The notes: generated by a model not told the origin, from the sequence alone. A stretch of 64,000 nucleotides of DNA from Treponema berlinense (GCF_900167025.1 NZ_FUXC01000012.1:1-64000); one strand, 5' to 3'. Shown: positions 29,745 through 39,162, numbered from the stretch's first letter. Program-made: numbers and translations.

Positions 29745-32264
29745 TTATTCTTTATCTTTCTCATCTTCGTTTGCAACTTTATCAAAGCCTACAACATAAT
29801 CTGGTTCATCAATATTTATAATACGAGTTCCAGAAGATGCCCTTCCCTGCTTTGAAATCATTGCTGCCGAAACTCTAAGAGTTTTTCCCTGTCCAGACAT
29901 ACAGATTACTTCATCGGTTTCTGAAACTGCAATTGCGCCTATAATTTCGCCCTTGCCCTCAATATTTCCGAAAATTTTCTGTCCGCCAGTTCCACGTCCG
30001 TGTTTTCCAAATTCATCAAATCCAACTCGTTTTCCATAACCTTTTTCGGTTATAACAAGCGCATCCTTATTTTGTTCAACACTGATTGCAGCTGCAACTT
30101 CATCTCCAGACGCAAGACGAATTCCTGTAACACCAGAACTTGCTCTTCCCATTGGACGAACACTTTCTTCAGAAACTCTAAGCGCCTGACCTTTTCTTGT
30201 AATAAGCATTGCATCGTCATTTCCAGAAGTCAGCATTGCAGAAACAAGATGATCACCATCATGAAGTTTAATTCCAATTACACCACGTGTCTTTGCATTT
30301 GCAAATTCCGTAGTTTTGCATTTTTTTACAGTTCCATTTGCTGTCGACATAAATATATACTGCTGATCAGTATAATCTTTCATAGTTACAATTGTAGAAA
30401 TTTCTTCGTCAGGACTAAGCTGAATCAAAGATTTTACGCTTGAACCGCGGCTTGAACGGCTTGCTTCAGGAATTTCATGAACTTTTATCCAATACACTTT
30501 TCCAGCGTTTGTAAAGAAAGTTATAAATGATTTTGTCGTTGCCGTAAAAATCTGATTGATGTAATCACCTTCAATCAAAGTTGCGCTCAAGCTTCCTTTT
30601 CCGCCACGACTCTGAGCCTTGTACTGAGTAAGAGGAACTCTCTTGATATAACCAAGTTTGGATATCATAACGACAACTTCCTCTTCTTTAATCATATCTT
30701 CTGTATTTATCTGCTCTACTTCGTCAGCAACAATGTCAGTCTTTCTGTCATCGCCATATTTTTCTGCAAGTTCATTTGTTTCGTCTTTTATCAACTGGCG
30801 GATTTTTTCGTGATGAGCAAGCAAATCTTCCAAATAGTCAATCAATGCCTGAAGTTCTTTAATCTGGTTCTGCAAATCCTCAATAAGAAGATGAGTAAGC
30901 CTTTTAAGAGGCATATCAACTATTGCCTGTGCCTGCTCGTCATCAAAATCAAAACGTTTTTCAAGACGGAGTTTTGCTTCTTCTGTGTCGCGGCTTGATT
31001 TTATAATTGCAATTACTTCATCAATATTGTTGATAGCTGTAATCAAAGCCTGCAAAATCTTCATCTTGTGTTTTGCAACTTTTAAATCATAAATCGTTCT
31101 GCGTGTAATTACTTCGTCACGATGCTCTACAAAATATTGAATCAACTGCTTTAAAGTAAGAACTTGCGGTTTTAAATAAACATTTGGAAGCTGCAACTGA
31201 GGCTCGTCATAACGCAAACCGTCTTTCTGCTGAGGAACAAGAGCAAGATTGATTACGCCGAAATTTGACTGCAAGTCTGTTTTTGCAAAAAGCTGGTTCA
31301 AGACGATTTTTGTAATTGCATTCTTTTTAAGTTCAACTACAAGTCTCATTCCAACACGGTCAGAAGTTTCGTCGTTTGCGTCGGCAATACCTTCAATTAC
31401 CTTGTTTTCTGCAAGTTCATTGATTCTTTTTATTATATTCGTTGTATTTACTCCATAAGGAACTTCTGTAAATACAATGCGTTCTTTTCCTTTTTTGTCT
31501 GTTTCAATATTGAATTTTGAACGAATCGTAATTCTTCCGCGACCAGTTCTATAAGCCTTTTTGATTCCTTCACGACCGTAAATTACGCCGCCAGTCGGAA
31601 AATCCGGACCTTTTATGTAAGTCATCAATTCATCGATTGTAATTTCCGGGTTGTCAATGTAAGCCGCAATGGCAGCTGCAACTTCGCGTAAATTATGAGT
31701 CGGCATATTAGAAGCCATACCAACGGCAATACCAGTTGTTCCGTTACAAAGAAGAAATGGAAATTTTCCAGGAAGAACTGAAGGTTCAACTGTCGTATCA
31801 TCAAAGTTAGAAACCATATCTACAGTTTCTTTGTTAATGTCGGCAGTCATTTCCTCGGTGATTTTTGACATTTTGGCTTCGGTATAACGGTAAGCCGCTG
31901 GAGGATCACCTGCAATCGTACCAAAGTTTCCCTGCGGAGTTACAGTCGTATAGCGTTGTGCAAAATCCTGTCCCAAACGAACCAATGCATCGTAAACAGA
32001 AGCATCGCCGTGAGGATGGTAATGTCCCAAAACTTCACCAACGATTGTGGCACATTTTTTTGTTTTTCCACCGCTCGAAAGATTAAGCTTGTCCATTGCG
32101 TACATAATTCGCCTGTGAACAGGCTTTAAACCGTCGCGAACATCTGGCAAAGCACGCTGAACAATTACAGACATCGAATAGTCAATATAAGCCTGCTTAA
32201 CTTCGTCTTCGATTGGAATTTTTATTACTGTTCCACCTTCCGGTGTTTTTTCTTCTTCTAACAT
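29745..32264 (-). CDS. gyrA: DNA gyrase subunit A
   Basis: The 839-residue protein has the winged-helix breakage-reunion domain with catalytic Tyr127 in 'AYRYTEA' and 'GNFGTIAGDPPAA'. A C-terminal DNA-wrapping pinwheel contains a GyrA-box variant, 'QSRGGKG' in place of QRRGGKG. With GyrB it introduces negative supercoils using ATP. In the quinolone-resistance region 'HPHGDASVYDAL', Ala88 stands where E. coli has Ser83, while Asp92 matches Asp87. The C-terminus is acidic. It follows gyrB on the same strand after 108 bases containing an inverted repeat, and both read away from dnaA. Confidence 0.97.
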   Translation of the reverse strand: MLEEEKTPEGGTVIKIPIEDEVKQAYIDYSMSVIVQRALPDVRDGLKPVHRRIMYAMDKLNLSSGGKTKKCATIVGEVLGHYHPHGDASVYDALVRLGQDFAQRYTTVTPQGNFGTIAGDPPAAYRYTEAKMSKITEEMTADINKETVDMVSNFDDTTVEPSVLPGKFPFLLCNGTTGIAVGMASNMPTHNLREVAAAIAAYIDNPEITIDELMTYIKGPDFPTGGVIYGREGIKKAYRTGRGRITIRSKFNIETDKKGKERIVFTEVPYGVNTTNIIKRINELAENKVIEGIADANDETSDRVGMRLVVELKKNAITKIVLNQLFAKTDLQSNFGVINLALVPQQKDGLRYDEPQLQLPNVYLKPQVLTLKQLIQYFVEHRDEVITRRTIYDLKVAKHKMKILQALITAINNIDEVIAIIKSSRDTEEAKLRLEKRFDFDDEQAQAIVDMPLKRLTHLLIEDLQNQIKELQALIDYLEDLLAHHEKIRQLIKDETNELAEKYGDDRKTDIVADEVEQINTEDMIKEEEVVVMISKLGYIKRVPLTQYKAQSRGGKGSLSATLIEGDYINQIFTATTKSFITFFTNAGKVYWIKVHEIPEASRSSRGSSVKSLIQLSPDEEISTIVTMKDYTDQQYIFMSTANGTVKKCKTTEFANAKTRGVIGIKLHDGDHLVSAMLTSGNDDAMLITRKGQALRVSEESVRPMGRASSGVTGIRLASGDEVAAAISVEQNKDALVITEKGYGKRVGFDEFGKHGRGTGGQKIFGNIEGKGEIIGAIAVSETDEVICMSGQGKTLRVSAAMISKQGRASSGTRIINIDEPDYVVGFDKVANEDEKDKE

Positions 32265-32287
32265 TTTTAGTTCCGTTTTGAGGTGGT

Positions 32288-32349
32288 TGAGCCTGTCAAA
32301 ACCACTTTTTGTCTATTGGTCATTTAGACAGGCTCAATGACCTTTTTTT
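32288..32349. repeat. Nested inverted repeats between gyrB and gyrA
   Basis: TGAGCCTGTC (32288-32297) pairs with GACAGGCTCA (32327-32336), and GGTCATT (about 32318) pairs with AATGACC followed by TTTTTTT on the plus strand. The two stems share bases, so they are mutually exclusive. This could be an attenuator or processing site that sets the GyrB:GyrA ratio, or a dispersed REP-like unit. Confidence 0.5.
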
Positions 32350-32372
32350 CTTTTATTTTCGTTATACTATCG

Positions 32373-34352
32373 TTAAATATCCAAATTCGCGTAACTTGAA
32401 TTCGATTCAATAAATTCGCGTCTTGGTTCTACTTCTTCGCCCATGCAGACTGTAAAAATTCTATTTGCAGCTTCTGCGTCAGGAACAGTTACAACACGCA
32501 TTTTTCTTGTGGCAGGATTCATTGTAGTTTCCCACAATTGATTTCCGTCCATTTCACCAAGACCTTTATAACGCTGAACATCTGCCTTTTCTCTCTGTTC
32601 TCCAAGAGCTTCCAATGCGGCATCTCTTTCTGCATCTGAATAACAGTAAACAGGATCCTTTTTTCCAAGCTGAACCTTAAAAAGTGGAGGCATTGCCAGA
32701 TAAACATAACCTTTTTCAATGATTTCAGGCATATATCTGTAAAAAAATGTCAAAAGCAAAGTTCTAATATGAGAACCGTCGACATCGGCATCGGCCATGA
32801 TAATTATTTTGTGATAACGAATTTTTTCGATGTTAAAATCTTTTCCAAAACCGGCGCCGAGAGTGTCGATAATCGGTTTAAGTTTGTCGTTGTCCATAAC
32901 CTTTGTAGGATCAACTTTTTCAACATTGAGCATTTTTCCCCAAAGAGGAAGAATTGCCTGGGTTTTAGATTCCCTTCCTTTTTTTGCAGAACCGCCGGCC
33001 GAATCACCTTCGACAATATAAACTTCGCAAATAGAAGGATTATCTTTTATTGAGCAGTCAGAAAGTTTTTCCGGTTTTTTAAATCCAGAAAGTCCAGACT
33101 TTTTGCGTGAAGCGTCTTTTGCCTTACGAGCTGCAATTCTCGCAGTTGCTTCTCCAATAGACTTTTCAAGAACTTTTTCAAGAATTGCCGGGTTCAACTC
33201 AAAGAAAATTGTCAGTTTTTCTTTTACAAGAGAATCTACAATTCCTCGAACTTCCGGATTTCCAAGTTTGTCTTTTGTCTGACCAACAAATTCTGGTTCA
33301 GGAACTTTTATCGAAAGAACTGCAACAAGTCCGGCACGAACATCATCGCCCGTCAATTTTTCATACGGATCTTCTTTTTGATCGATTTTTCCATCTTTTT
33401 TAGGCATTTTTTTCTTCAGTTTTTCATTTCCATCAAGAGCCTTAGAAAGAACCGAAAGAAGTCCCGAACGGAAACCGTCAAGATGAGTACCACCGTCGCC
33501 AGTGCGGATATCGTTTACATAAGTGTGAATATTTTCCGAATAACCCTCGTTGTACTGAAAAGCAAGCTCTGTAATTACAGCGCCTTTTTCTGGATTTTCA
33601 TCTTCTTTTTCTCCAACGATAAAAATGGGGTCTTCAGGATATTTAAATTTTGCCTTTGAGTTTAATTCCTGAACATAATGAACAATTCCGCCTTCGTATT
33701 TGAGGATCTGCTCTTTTGGAGTTTCAAGACGTTCATCGCGGAAAACAATTACAATTCCGCTGTTCAAAAATGCAAGTTCTTTTAAACGCTGAATCAAAAC
33801 GTCCCAGTCGTAAGTTGTCGTAACCGTAAAAATCGATTTGTCGGCTTTCCAGCGAATTATAGTTCCGTGCTCGTCTGTATCTCCAATTGTTTCAACTTTT
33901 GTAACCGGAACTCCGCGTTCATATTTTTGACGGTAAATATGTCCATCACGTTTAATAGTTGCTTCAAGCCAGTCTGAAAGAGCATTTACACAGGAAACTC
34001 CGACACCGTGCAAACCTCCGGAAACCTTATAAGATTTTTTGTCAAATTTTCCACCGGCATGAAGACGAGTCAAAACCAGTTCAAGAGCGCTAACGTGTTC
34101 TGTCGGGTGCATTGCAACAGGAATACCACGACCATTATCTTCAACACGCACAATGTCGTCTTTTTCGAGAGCAACAACGATTTTATCACAATAACCAGCC
34201 ATTGCTTCGTCAATACAGTTATCAACAGTTTCGTAAACAAGGTGATGAAGTCCCTTTGGTCCTGTAGATCCAATATACATACCAGGACGCTTGCGGACAG
34301 CTTCAAGACCTTTTAATACTTGAATACTGCCAGCATCATAAGAAGAAGCCAT
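32373..34352 (-). CDS. gyrB: DNA gyrase subunit B
   Basis: The 659-residue protein has the GHKL ATPase domain ('RKRPGMYIGSTG', 'YETVDNCIDEAMAGYCD', 'DNGRGIPVAMHP', 'GGLHGVGVSCVNALS'), a transducer domain and the TOPRIM metal-binding domain with 'VEGDSAGGSAKKGR' and 'DADVDGSHIRTLLLTF'. It ends with the usual 'RREFIESNSSYANLDI' tail. It supplies ATP hydrolysis for supercoiling with GyrA. Length is near that of Gram-positive GyrB, without the E. coli insertion. It diverges from dnaA with a 123-base shared promoter region; a TATAAT box on its own strand lies about 20 bases before the ATG, with GGAATAG as a weak ribosome-binding site. Confidence 0.97.
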   Translation of the reverse strand: MASSYDAGSIQVLKGLEAVRKRPGMYIGSTGPKGLHHLVYETVDNCIDEAMAGYCDKIVVALEKDDIVRVEDNGRGIPVAMHPTEHVSALELVLTRLHAGGKFDKKSYKVSGGLHGVGVSCVNALSDWLEATIKRDGHIYRQKYERGVPVTKVETIGDTDEHGTIIRWKADKSIFTVTTTYDWDVLIQRLKELAFLNSGIVIVFRDERLETPKEQILKYEGGIVHYVQELNSKAKFKYPEDPIFIVGEKEDENPEKGAVITELAFQYNEGYSENIHTYVNDIRTGDGGTHLDGFRSGLLSVLSKALDGNEKLKKKMPKKDGKIDQKEDPYEKLTGDDVRAGLVAVLSIKVPEPEFVGQTKDKLGNPEVRGIVDSLVKEKLTIFFELNPAILEKVLEKSIGEATARIAARKAKDASRKKSGLSGFKKPEKLSDCSIKDNPSICEVYIVEGDSAGGSAKKGRESKTQAILPLWGKMLNVEKVDPTKVMDNDKLKPIIDTLGAGFGKDFNIEKIRYHKIIIMADADVDGSHIRTLLLTFFYRYMPEIIEKGYVYLAMPPLFKVQLGKKDPVYCYSDAERDAALEALGEQREKADVQRYKGLGEMDGNQLWETTMNPATRKMRVVTVPDAEAANRIFTVCMGEEVEPRREFIESNSSYANLDI

Positions 34353-34462
34353 TTTTCTATTCCTTTATATTATATGATTTTATGATTTATTACAAAAGAT
34401 ACGGATAGAATTTTTGAATAGTAAAAATTATATTTGTATTGAAGAAAAAAGTAAAGGTGAAT

Positions 34463-34476
34463 TATAATCAGTTCTA
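34463..34476 (+). promoter_or_regulatory. -10 box of dnaA, leaderless type
   Basis: TATAAT (34463-34468) is followed by seven bases (CAGTTCT) and the dnaA ATG at 34476. No ribosome-binding site is present; the predicted start of transcription coincides with the ATG. Confidence 0.6.
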
Positions 34477-35894
34477 TGTCCAGCCAGAATTACAAAGATT
34501 TTTTTGAAGAAGCAATTAAACAGATACGAGAAGAAATGAACGCAAACAACCAGTCAGACGAATTTACTCTCTGGTTTAATATGGATTACGTAGAAGACAC
34601 ACTTTCTCAAATTACTGTTTCTGTTTCTTCAGAATTTATGTGGATTCAGATGAATTCAAAAAAATACGTTCAAAGACTCGAAGATAAAATAAACGAATTG
34701 ACTGGACAGCAAATTTCAATCACCCACATTGTAAAAAATAAACAGACCGTTTCAGTTCCAAAAAAAGAACCTTTACCAGAACCGGAAACAAAAACAACTG
34801 AACCAGAAATTGTTCATCAAGTTGAAAAAAAATCCGGACCAACTGAAAATTCTCATAAAAAACATCCTCAATTAAACGAAAATTTTACTTTTGAAACTTT
34901 CGTTCCGGGCGAAAACAGCATTTACGCTTACAACGCTTCTATTTCGGCCGCAAAAAATCCAGGAAAAGCTTACAACCCAATATTGATTTACGGTGGAGTT
35001 GGTCTTGGAAAAACTCACCTTATGCAGGCTTTGGGAAATTTTATTTATTCAAATAACGAAAAATCAAAAATCGCCTACACAAGCGCTGAAAATTTTACAA
35101 ATGAATTTACAGCTTCTCTAAAAAATCAAACAATAGATAATTTTAAAAAAAAATACCGCAGTCTTGATGTTCTTCTTCTTGATGATATTCAGTTTCTTGA
35201 AGGAAAAGAAGGAACTCAGGAAGAACTTTTTCATACTTTTAACTCAATTTACGATAAAAACGGACAAATTGTTTTTACAAGCGACCGTCCAATCAAAGAA
35301 TTAAAAGGTTTTACAGAAAGAATCAGTTCTCGCTTTAGCCGCGGTTTAAATGTTGACCTTCAGCCGCCAAACTACGAAAACAGGCTTGCAATCATTCAAA
35401 AAAAACTGGAACTTCTTCATAAATCTATTCCTCAAGATGTAATCGAATACATTGCAAAAAACTGTCAGACAAACGTCCGCGATATTGAATCCTGCATCAC
35501 AAAGTCAATAGGCTTTGCAGAACTTGTCGGAAAACCTCTAACAGTCGAAATTGCTCAAAATCAGCTTAGAGATACAATAAACGACCCTTATTCTGGAACA
35601 ATCACAATAGAAAATATTCAAAAAGTAGTTGCTGAACATTACAATGTTTCAGTTGCTGACCTGAAAAGCAAAAAGAAAGACAGAAAATTTGTAATTCCAA
35701 GACAAATTTCAATTTTTATTTGCTGCTCTTTAACAGAATATTCAACTACAGAAATCGGAAATGAATTTGGAGGAAGAGATCACACAACAATTATGCATGC
35801 TCGCGACAAAGTTGAAAGTCTTTTAAAAACTGATTCTTCAATGAATTCAACAGTAAACCTGCTGATTCGCGCTACAAAAGATTTTAGAAAATAA
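34476..35894 (+). CDS. dnaA: Chromosomal replication initiator protein DnaA
   Basis: The 472-residue protein has all four DnaA domains: an N-terminal interaction domain (1-90), a Pro/Glu-rich linker (about 90-130), the AAA+ core with Walker A 'GGVGLGKTH' (about 173-181) and Walker B 'VLLLDDIQFL', and a C-terminal DNA-binding domain ending with the signature 'GGRDHTTIMHARDKV'. It binds DnaA boxes at the origin and opens the duplex. Perfect boxes lie 5 kb away at 29375 and 29503, and weaker ones lie in the dnaA-dnaN gap. It is transcribed divergently from gyrB from a promoter whose -10 abuts the ATG. Confidence 0.98.
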   Translation: MSSQNYKDFFEEAIKQIREEMNANNQSDEFTLWFNMDYVEDTLSQITVSVSSEFMWIQMNSKKYVQRLEDKINELTGQQISITHIVKNKQTVSVPKKEPLPEPETKTTEPEIVHQVEKKSGPTENSHKKHPQLNENFTFETFVPGENSIYAYNASISAAKNPGKAYNPILIYGGVGLGKTHLMQALGNFIYSNNEKSKIAYTSAENFTNEFTASLKNQTIDNFKKKYRSLDVLLLDDIQFLEGKEGTQEELFHTFNSIYDKNGQIVFTSDRPIKELKGFTERISSRFSRGLNVDLQPPNYENRLAIIQKKLELLHKSIPQDVIEYIAKNCQTNVRDIESCITKSIGFAELVGKPLTVEIAQNQLRDTINDPYSGTITIENIQKVVAEHYNVSVADLKSKKKDRKFVIPRQISIFICCSLTEYSTTEIGNEFGGRDHTTIMHARDKVESLLKTDSSMNSTVNLLIRATKDFRK

Positions 35895-36155
35895 AAAACA
35901 CAAATTGTTAATCTTATGGTAATATGTTGTGTAAAAAGTGTGGAAAACATTTAATTCTGTGAATTTGTGAATTTAATGTGAATTCAATCTACAAAGTTAT
36001 CAACTTTTTAATTCTTTAAACAACAAAGAGTTAAATTAGTTATCAACAAATTCACAACCCTTATTATTACTATTACTAAATTTATTAAAATTTAGAATTT
36101 ATTAGCTTGTGTTTATAAAAAATTTTGAAAATTAAACTTTTTAAGGAGTCCAAAA
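35895..36155. other. dnaA-dnaN intergenic region with DnaA-box-like words
   Basis: 261 very AT-rich bases. TTATCAACA (36040-36048) and TTATCAACT (35997-36005) are DnaA-box variants with one or two mismatches to TTATCCACA, and TGTGGAAAA near 35939 is a reversed one-mismatch variant. In many bacteria this gap carries oriC boxes. Here the boxes are weaker than those at 29375-29511. Confidence 0.5.
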
Positions 36156-37271
36156 ATGAAGTTTACTTTTGACAGAAATTCGATGATAAATGAGATTTCA
36201 ATTGCCCAGGAAATCATTTCAACAAAAAGTGCAATATCAATTCTTTCTAATGTTCTTTTTATTGCACAGAACAATACTCTTACAATAAAAGCAACTGACA
36301 TAAAAGTAAATTTTGAAACAAAGATTCCTGTCGAAATTGAAGAAGAAGGTTCAACAACTGTATTCTGTGATAAATTTTTAGGAATTCTTTCAGTTCTTGA
36401 TGAAGGCGAAATTGTTTTTGAATTACAGCAAAAGGATAATCAGACAGTTGCCTTGATTCGTCATTCAACTAAAAAAAATAAATTCCAGTTAAAATGCACA
36501 TCTCAGGATAAATTCCCGGAATTTCCAATTGCAGAAAAAGTTCCTTTCTTTGAAGTTCCATCAAAAGAAATTAAAAAAATGATCAGCCAGACTTCTTTTG
36601 CAGTTAGCGCAGATGAAACCCGCTATTTTATGAATGGAGTTTATTTTGAAAAAAGAGATAATAAGCTTGTTCTTGTAGCAACTGACGGTCGCCGACTTGC
36701 TTATGCTTCAAAAGAATTTCCAGAAGGAATCGCAGATTTTCCGGCAGCAATCGTTCATCCAAAAGTTTTAAATATTGTCGCAAAACATCTTTCTGACGAA
36801 GGAAACATTTCGATTGCAATTGTCGATAAAATGATTTTCTTCCGTTTCCAGAATTACGAACTTTCTTCGACTCTTATTGACGGACAGTTTCCAAACTATA
36901 TGCGCGTAATTCCAGAATCTCAGTCTTATAGTTTTCAGGTTCAGAAAAGCGATTTGATTGGTGCTCTTAAAAAAACTGCTGTCATGGTTGATAAAAAAGC
37001 AGGAAGAGTTTTCTTTAACATTTGTCCTGGAGTTTTAAGACTTACTTCCCAGGAATCAGATTCTGGAGATGCAGAAGTTGAAATTCCGTGTGAATTTGCA
37101 GGCGATGAAATTACAATTGCAATGAATTACAAATACATCGAAGAACCTTTGCGTGTAATGGATGTTGAAAGAATAAAATTTGAATTCTCAGGCGAAATGA
37201 AAGCTGTAACAATGCTTCCAGAACCTGCAGAAGATTATTTCCACATTATCATGCCGATGCAGATGGCTTAA
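36156..37271 (+). CDS. dnaN: DNA polymerase III beta subunit (sliding clamp)
   Basis: The 371-residue protein has three clamp domains. Recognisable segments are 'IAQEIISTKSAISILSNVLF' in domain I, 'SADETRYFMNGVYFE' and 'LVATDGRRLAYASKEF' in domain II, and the C-terminal 'EDYFHIIMPMQMA' close to the peptide-binding pocket (usually ...MPM[RK]L). It dimerises into the ring that tethers polymerase III to DNA. AAGGAG precedes the ATG. It lies eight bases upstream of recF, consistent with the classic dnaA-dnaN-recF operon. Confidence 0.98.
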   Translation: MKFTFDRNSMINEISIAQEIISTKSAISILSNVLFIAQNNTLTIKATDIKVNFETKIPVEIEEEGSTTVFCDKFLGILSVLDEGEIVFELQQKDNQTVALIRHSTKKNKFQLKCTSQDKFPEFPIAEKVPFFEVPSKEIKKMISQTSFAVSADETRYFMNGVYFEKRDNKLVLVATDGRRLAYASKEFPEGIADFPAAIVHPKVLNIVAKHLSDEGNISIAIVDKMIFFRFQNYELSSTLIDGQFPNYMRVIPESQSYSFQVQKSDLIGALKKTAVMVDKKAGRVFFNICPGVLRLTSQESDSGDAEVEIPCEFAGDEITIAMNYKYIEEPLRVMDVERIKFEFSGEMKAVTMLPEPAEDYFHIIMPMQMA

Positions 37272-37279
37272 AAAGGCAG

Positions 37280-38380
37280 ATGCCTGTACTTTCAGTTTCT
37301 TTTGTAAATTACAGAAATCTTCAGAACTCAACGATAAATCTTCTCTCAAAGGAGATTTATTTTGTTGGGGAAAATGGACAGGGAAAAAGTAATTTACTCG
37401 AATCAATTTATTACTCAGCTTACGGAAATTCTTTTAGAACTCGGGCCGATGCAGAAGTTGCAACAAAAGGTTTTTCCAATTTTTCGATAAAAACTCTGTA
37501 TCGTCTTGAAAATGGTTCAACAGAAAATATTTCGATTTTTTTTGAAAATGGAAAAAAGAAAATCGACAAAAACGGAAAATGGATAAAAGACCGCAAAGAA
37601 TTGATAAATACAATGCCCTGTGTCTTATTTTGTCATGATGATTTGGAATTTGCAGTCGGTGAACCTGAACGCCGCCGTTTTTTTGTTGATCAGTGTCTTT
37701 CGATGTATGATGTTCTCTACATTGACACAAGCCGGAATTACAAAAAAATTCTAAAAAGCCGCAATCTTTCGTTAAAAGAAAAAAATTACGAAATGCTGGA
37801 AATTTTTGACGCTCAGCTTGTTCAAAATGGAATTGAAATTGAAAAAAAACGCCGGGATACAATTTTTCAGTTTAACCAGTTTTTTGGAAAACTTTACGAA
37901 AAAATTACAGGAATAGACGGAGTTGCCATAAAATACGAACCAAGTTGGAAATCTGACGATAGTTTGAATATTATTCCTTCGGCGCAAAAGGCATTTGAAA
38001 TTTTGCAGTCAAAAAGAGAAATTGACAAGGTTGTTATGACAACAATGAGCGGACCTCATCGTGATAAAATTAAGTTTTTTAGAAATGGAACTGATTTTAC
38101 ATCGACAGCTTCTACAGGACAAAGACGACTTTTGGCAATTCTTCTTAGAATCGGACAGGCAATTTTTTATGCAAATGTAACTGAAAAAAAACCGATTTTG
38201 CTTATGGACGATGTTCTTTTGGAATTGGATCCTGATAAAAGACAGCTTGTAACTCAGCTTTTGCCAGAATACGATCAACTTTTTTGTACATTTTTGCCTG
38301 GAGAACCTTACGAAAGGTATATGAAAGAAGGAACGAAAATTTTTGAAATCAACGGAGGAACTTGGAATGAACGACAGTAA
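37280..38380 (+). CDS. recF: DNA replication and repair protein RecF
   Basis: The 366-residue SMC-like ATPase has Walker A 'GENGQGKSNLLESIYYS' (about 32-48), 'SVSFVNYRNLQN' at the N-terminus, the signature region 'TSTASTGQRRLLAILLRIGQA' and Walker B 'PILLMDDVLLELDPDKR'. It helps load RecA at gapped DNA and protects stalled forks. It follows dnaN by eight bases. Its 3' end overlaps the DUF721 gene by 14 bases, so the two are translationally coupled. Confidence 0.97.
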   Translation: MPVLSVSFVNYRNLQNSTINLLSKEIYFVGENGQGKSNLLESIYYSAYGNSFRTRADAEVATKGFSNFSIKTLYRLENGSTENISIFFENGKKKIDKNGKWIKDRKELINTMPCVLFCHDDLEFAVGEPERRRFFVDQCLSMYDVLYIDTSRNYKKILKSRNLSLKEKNYEMLEIFDAQLVQNGIEIEKKRRDTIFQFNQFFGKLYEKITGIDGVAIKYEPSWKSDDSLNIIPSAQKAFEILQSKREIDKVVMTTMSGPHRDKIKFFRNGTDFTSTASTGQRRLLAILLRIGQAIFYANVTEKKPILLMDDVLLELDPDKRQLVTQLLPEYDQLFCTFLPGEPYERYMKEGTKIFEINGGTWNERQ

Positions 38381-38909
38381 TTTTATAAAAGCTTCCGATA
38401 TGGTTTTAAGAATTATGAAAAATATCGATCCGGAACAAGTTCGCCAGGGAAATAAAATTTCAAGTTTGTGGACACAGATTGTTGAATCAATAAGGTCGAA
38501 CAGCATAAACGGAGAAAATATTGGCAAAAATATGGCGAGCCATTCGCGTGTAATCGATTTAAAAAACGGAATTTTGCTTGTCGAAGCGGATCATCCTGGC
38601 TGGATTCAAATGCTTGGAAATTATAAAAAATATATTTTAAAAGGTTTCCAGATGAAGATTCCAGAACTTAAAATTGAAACCCTCGCCTTTCGTCTTGCCG
38701 GAACAAATGCAGAAATTTCAAAAATTCATCGGGAAATTGATGAAGAAAAACAGCGGAATGCCGAAGAATTTAGAATAAACAAAGAACAAAAAGAACTTGA
38801 AAAAAAAGGATTTGTTTATAAAAATTCTGGTCAGAAAAAAGAATTACCGTCGGAAATTCAAAAAATGTTCGATGATATAAAAAACGATATGTTGACTAAT
38901 AGCAATTAA
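38367..38909 (+). CDS. DUF721 / DciA-like protein
   Basis: The 180-residue protein starts MNDSNFIKASDMVLRIMKN. The ATG at 38367 has GGAGG ten bases upstream, so I prefer it to the in-frame 38343. The middle part, 'LWTQIVESIRS...NGENIGKNMASHSRVIDLKNGILLVEADHPGWIQMLGNYKKYIL' (about 40-95), is the DUF721 domain; 'LLVEADHPGWIQML' corresponds to the 'L.V.v.s..W..eL' core shared with DciA, the replicative-helicase loader of many bacteria. The rest is a charged coiled tail. Its overlap with recF in the origin operon fits a replication role, and the same neighbour order is known from T. pallidum. Helicase loading by this protein is inferred. Confidence 0.85.
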   Translation: MNDSNFIKASDMVLRIMKNIDPEQVRQGNKISSLWTQIVESIRSNSINGENIGKNMASHSRVIDLKNGILLVEADHPGWIQMLGNYKKYILKGFQMKIPELKIETLAFRLAGTNAEISKIHREIDEEKQRNAEEFRINKEQKELEKKGFVYKNSGQKKELPSEIQKMFDDIKNDMLTNSN

Positions 38910-38995
38910 ATTTGTTATATTCTATCGCACTATACTTTTTTGTTTAAAATTTGGATTCTGTCTAACAGTGTCCGTAAAATAAGGAGAATGTTCCC

Positions 38996-39151
38996 ATGTT
39001 AAGAACATATCAACCAAGTAAAGTTAAAAGAAATAGAAAATTCGGATTCCGTGCTCGCATGGCAACTCGTGGTGGACGCGCAGTTCTTGCTCGTCGTCGT
39101 GCAAAGGGTCGTTCAAAGCTTTCTGTAGCTGACGAAAAGAATAAATACTAA
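38996..39151 (+). CDS. rpmH: 50S ribosomal protein L34
   Basis: The 51-residue, Arg/Lys-rich protein starts [21 protein letters not shown] and contains '[21 protein letters not shown]', the entire L34 signature. It is a component of the large ribosomal subunit. AAGGAG lies about ten bases before the ATG. It is followed after 11 bases by rnpA, the near-universal rpmH-rnpA pairing beside the origin. The final residues 'VADEKNKY' extend slightly beyond the usual 44-47 residues. Confidence 0.97.
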   Translation: MLRTYQPSKVKRNRKFGFRARMATRGGRAVLARRRAKGRSKLSVADEKNKY

Positions 39152-39162
39152 TTCTTTTAAAA

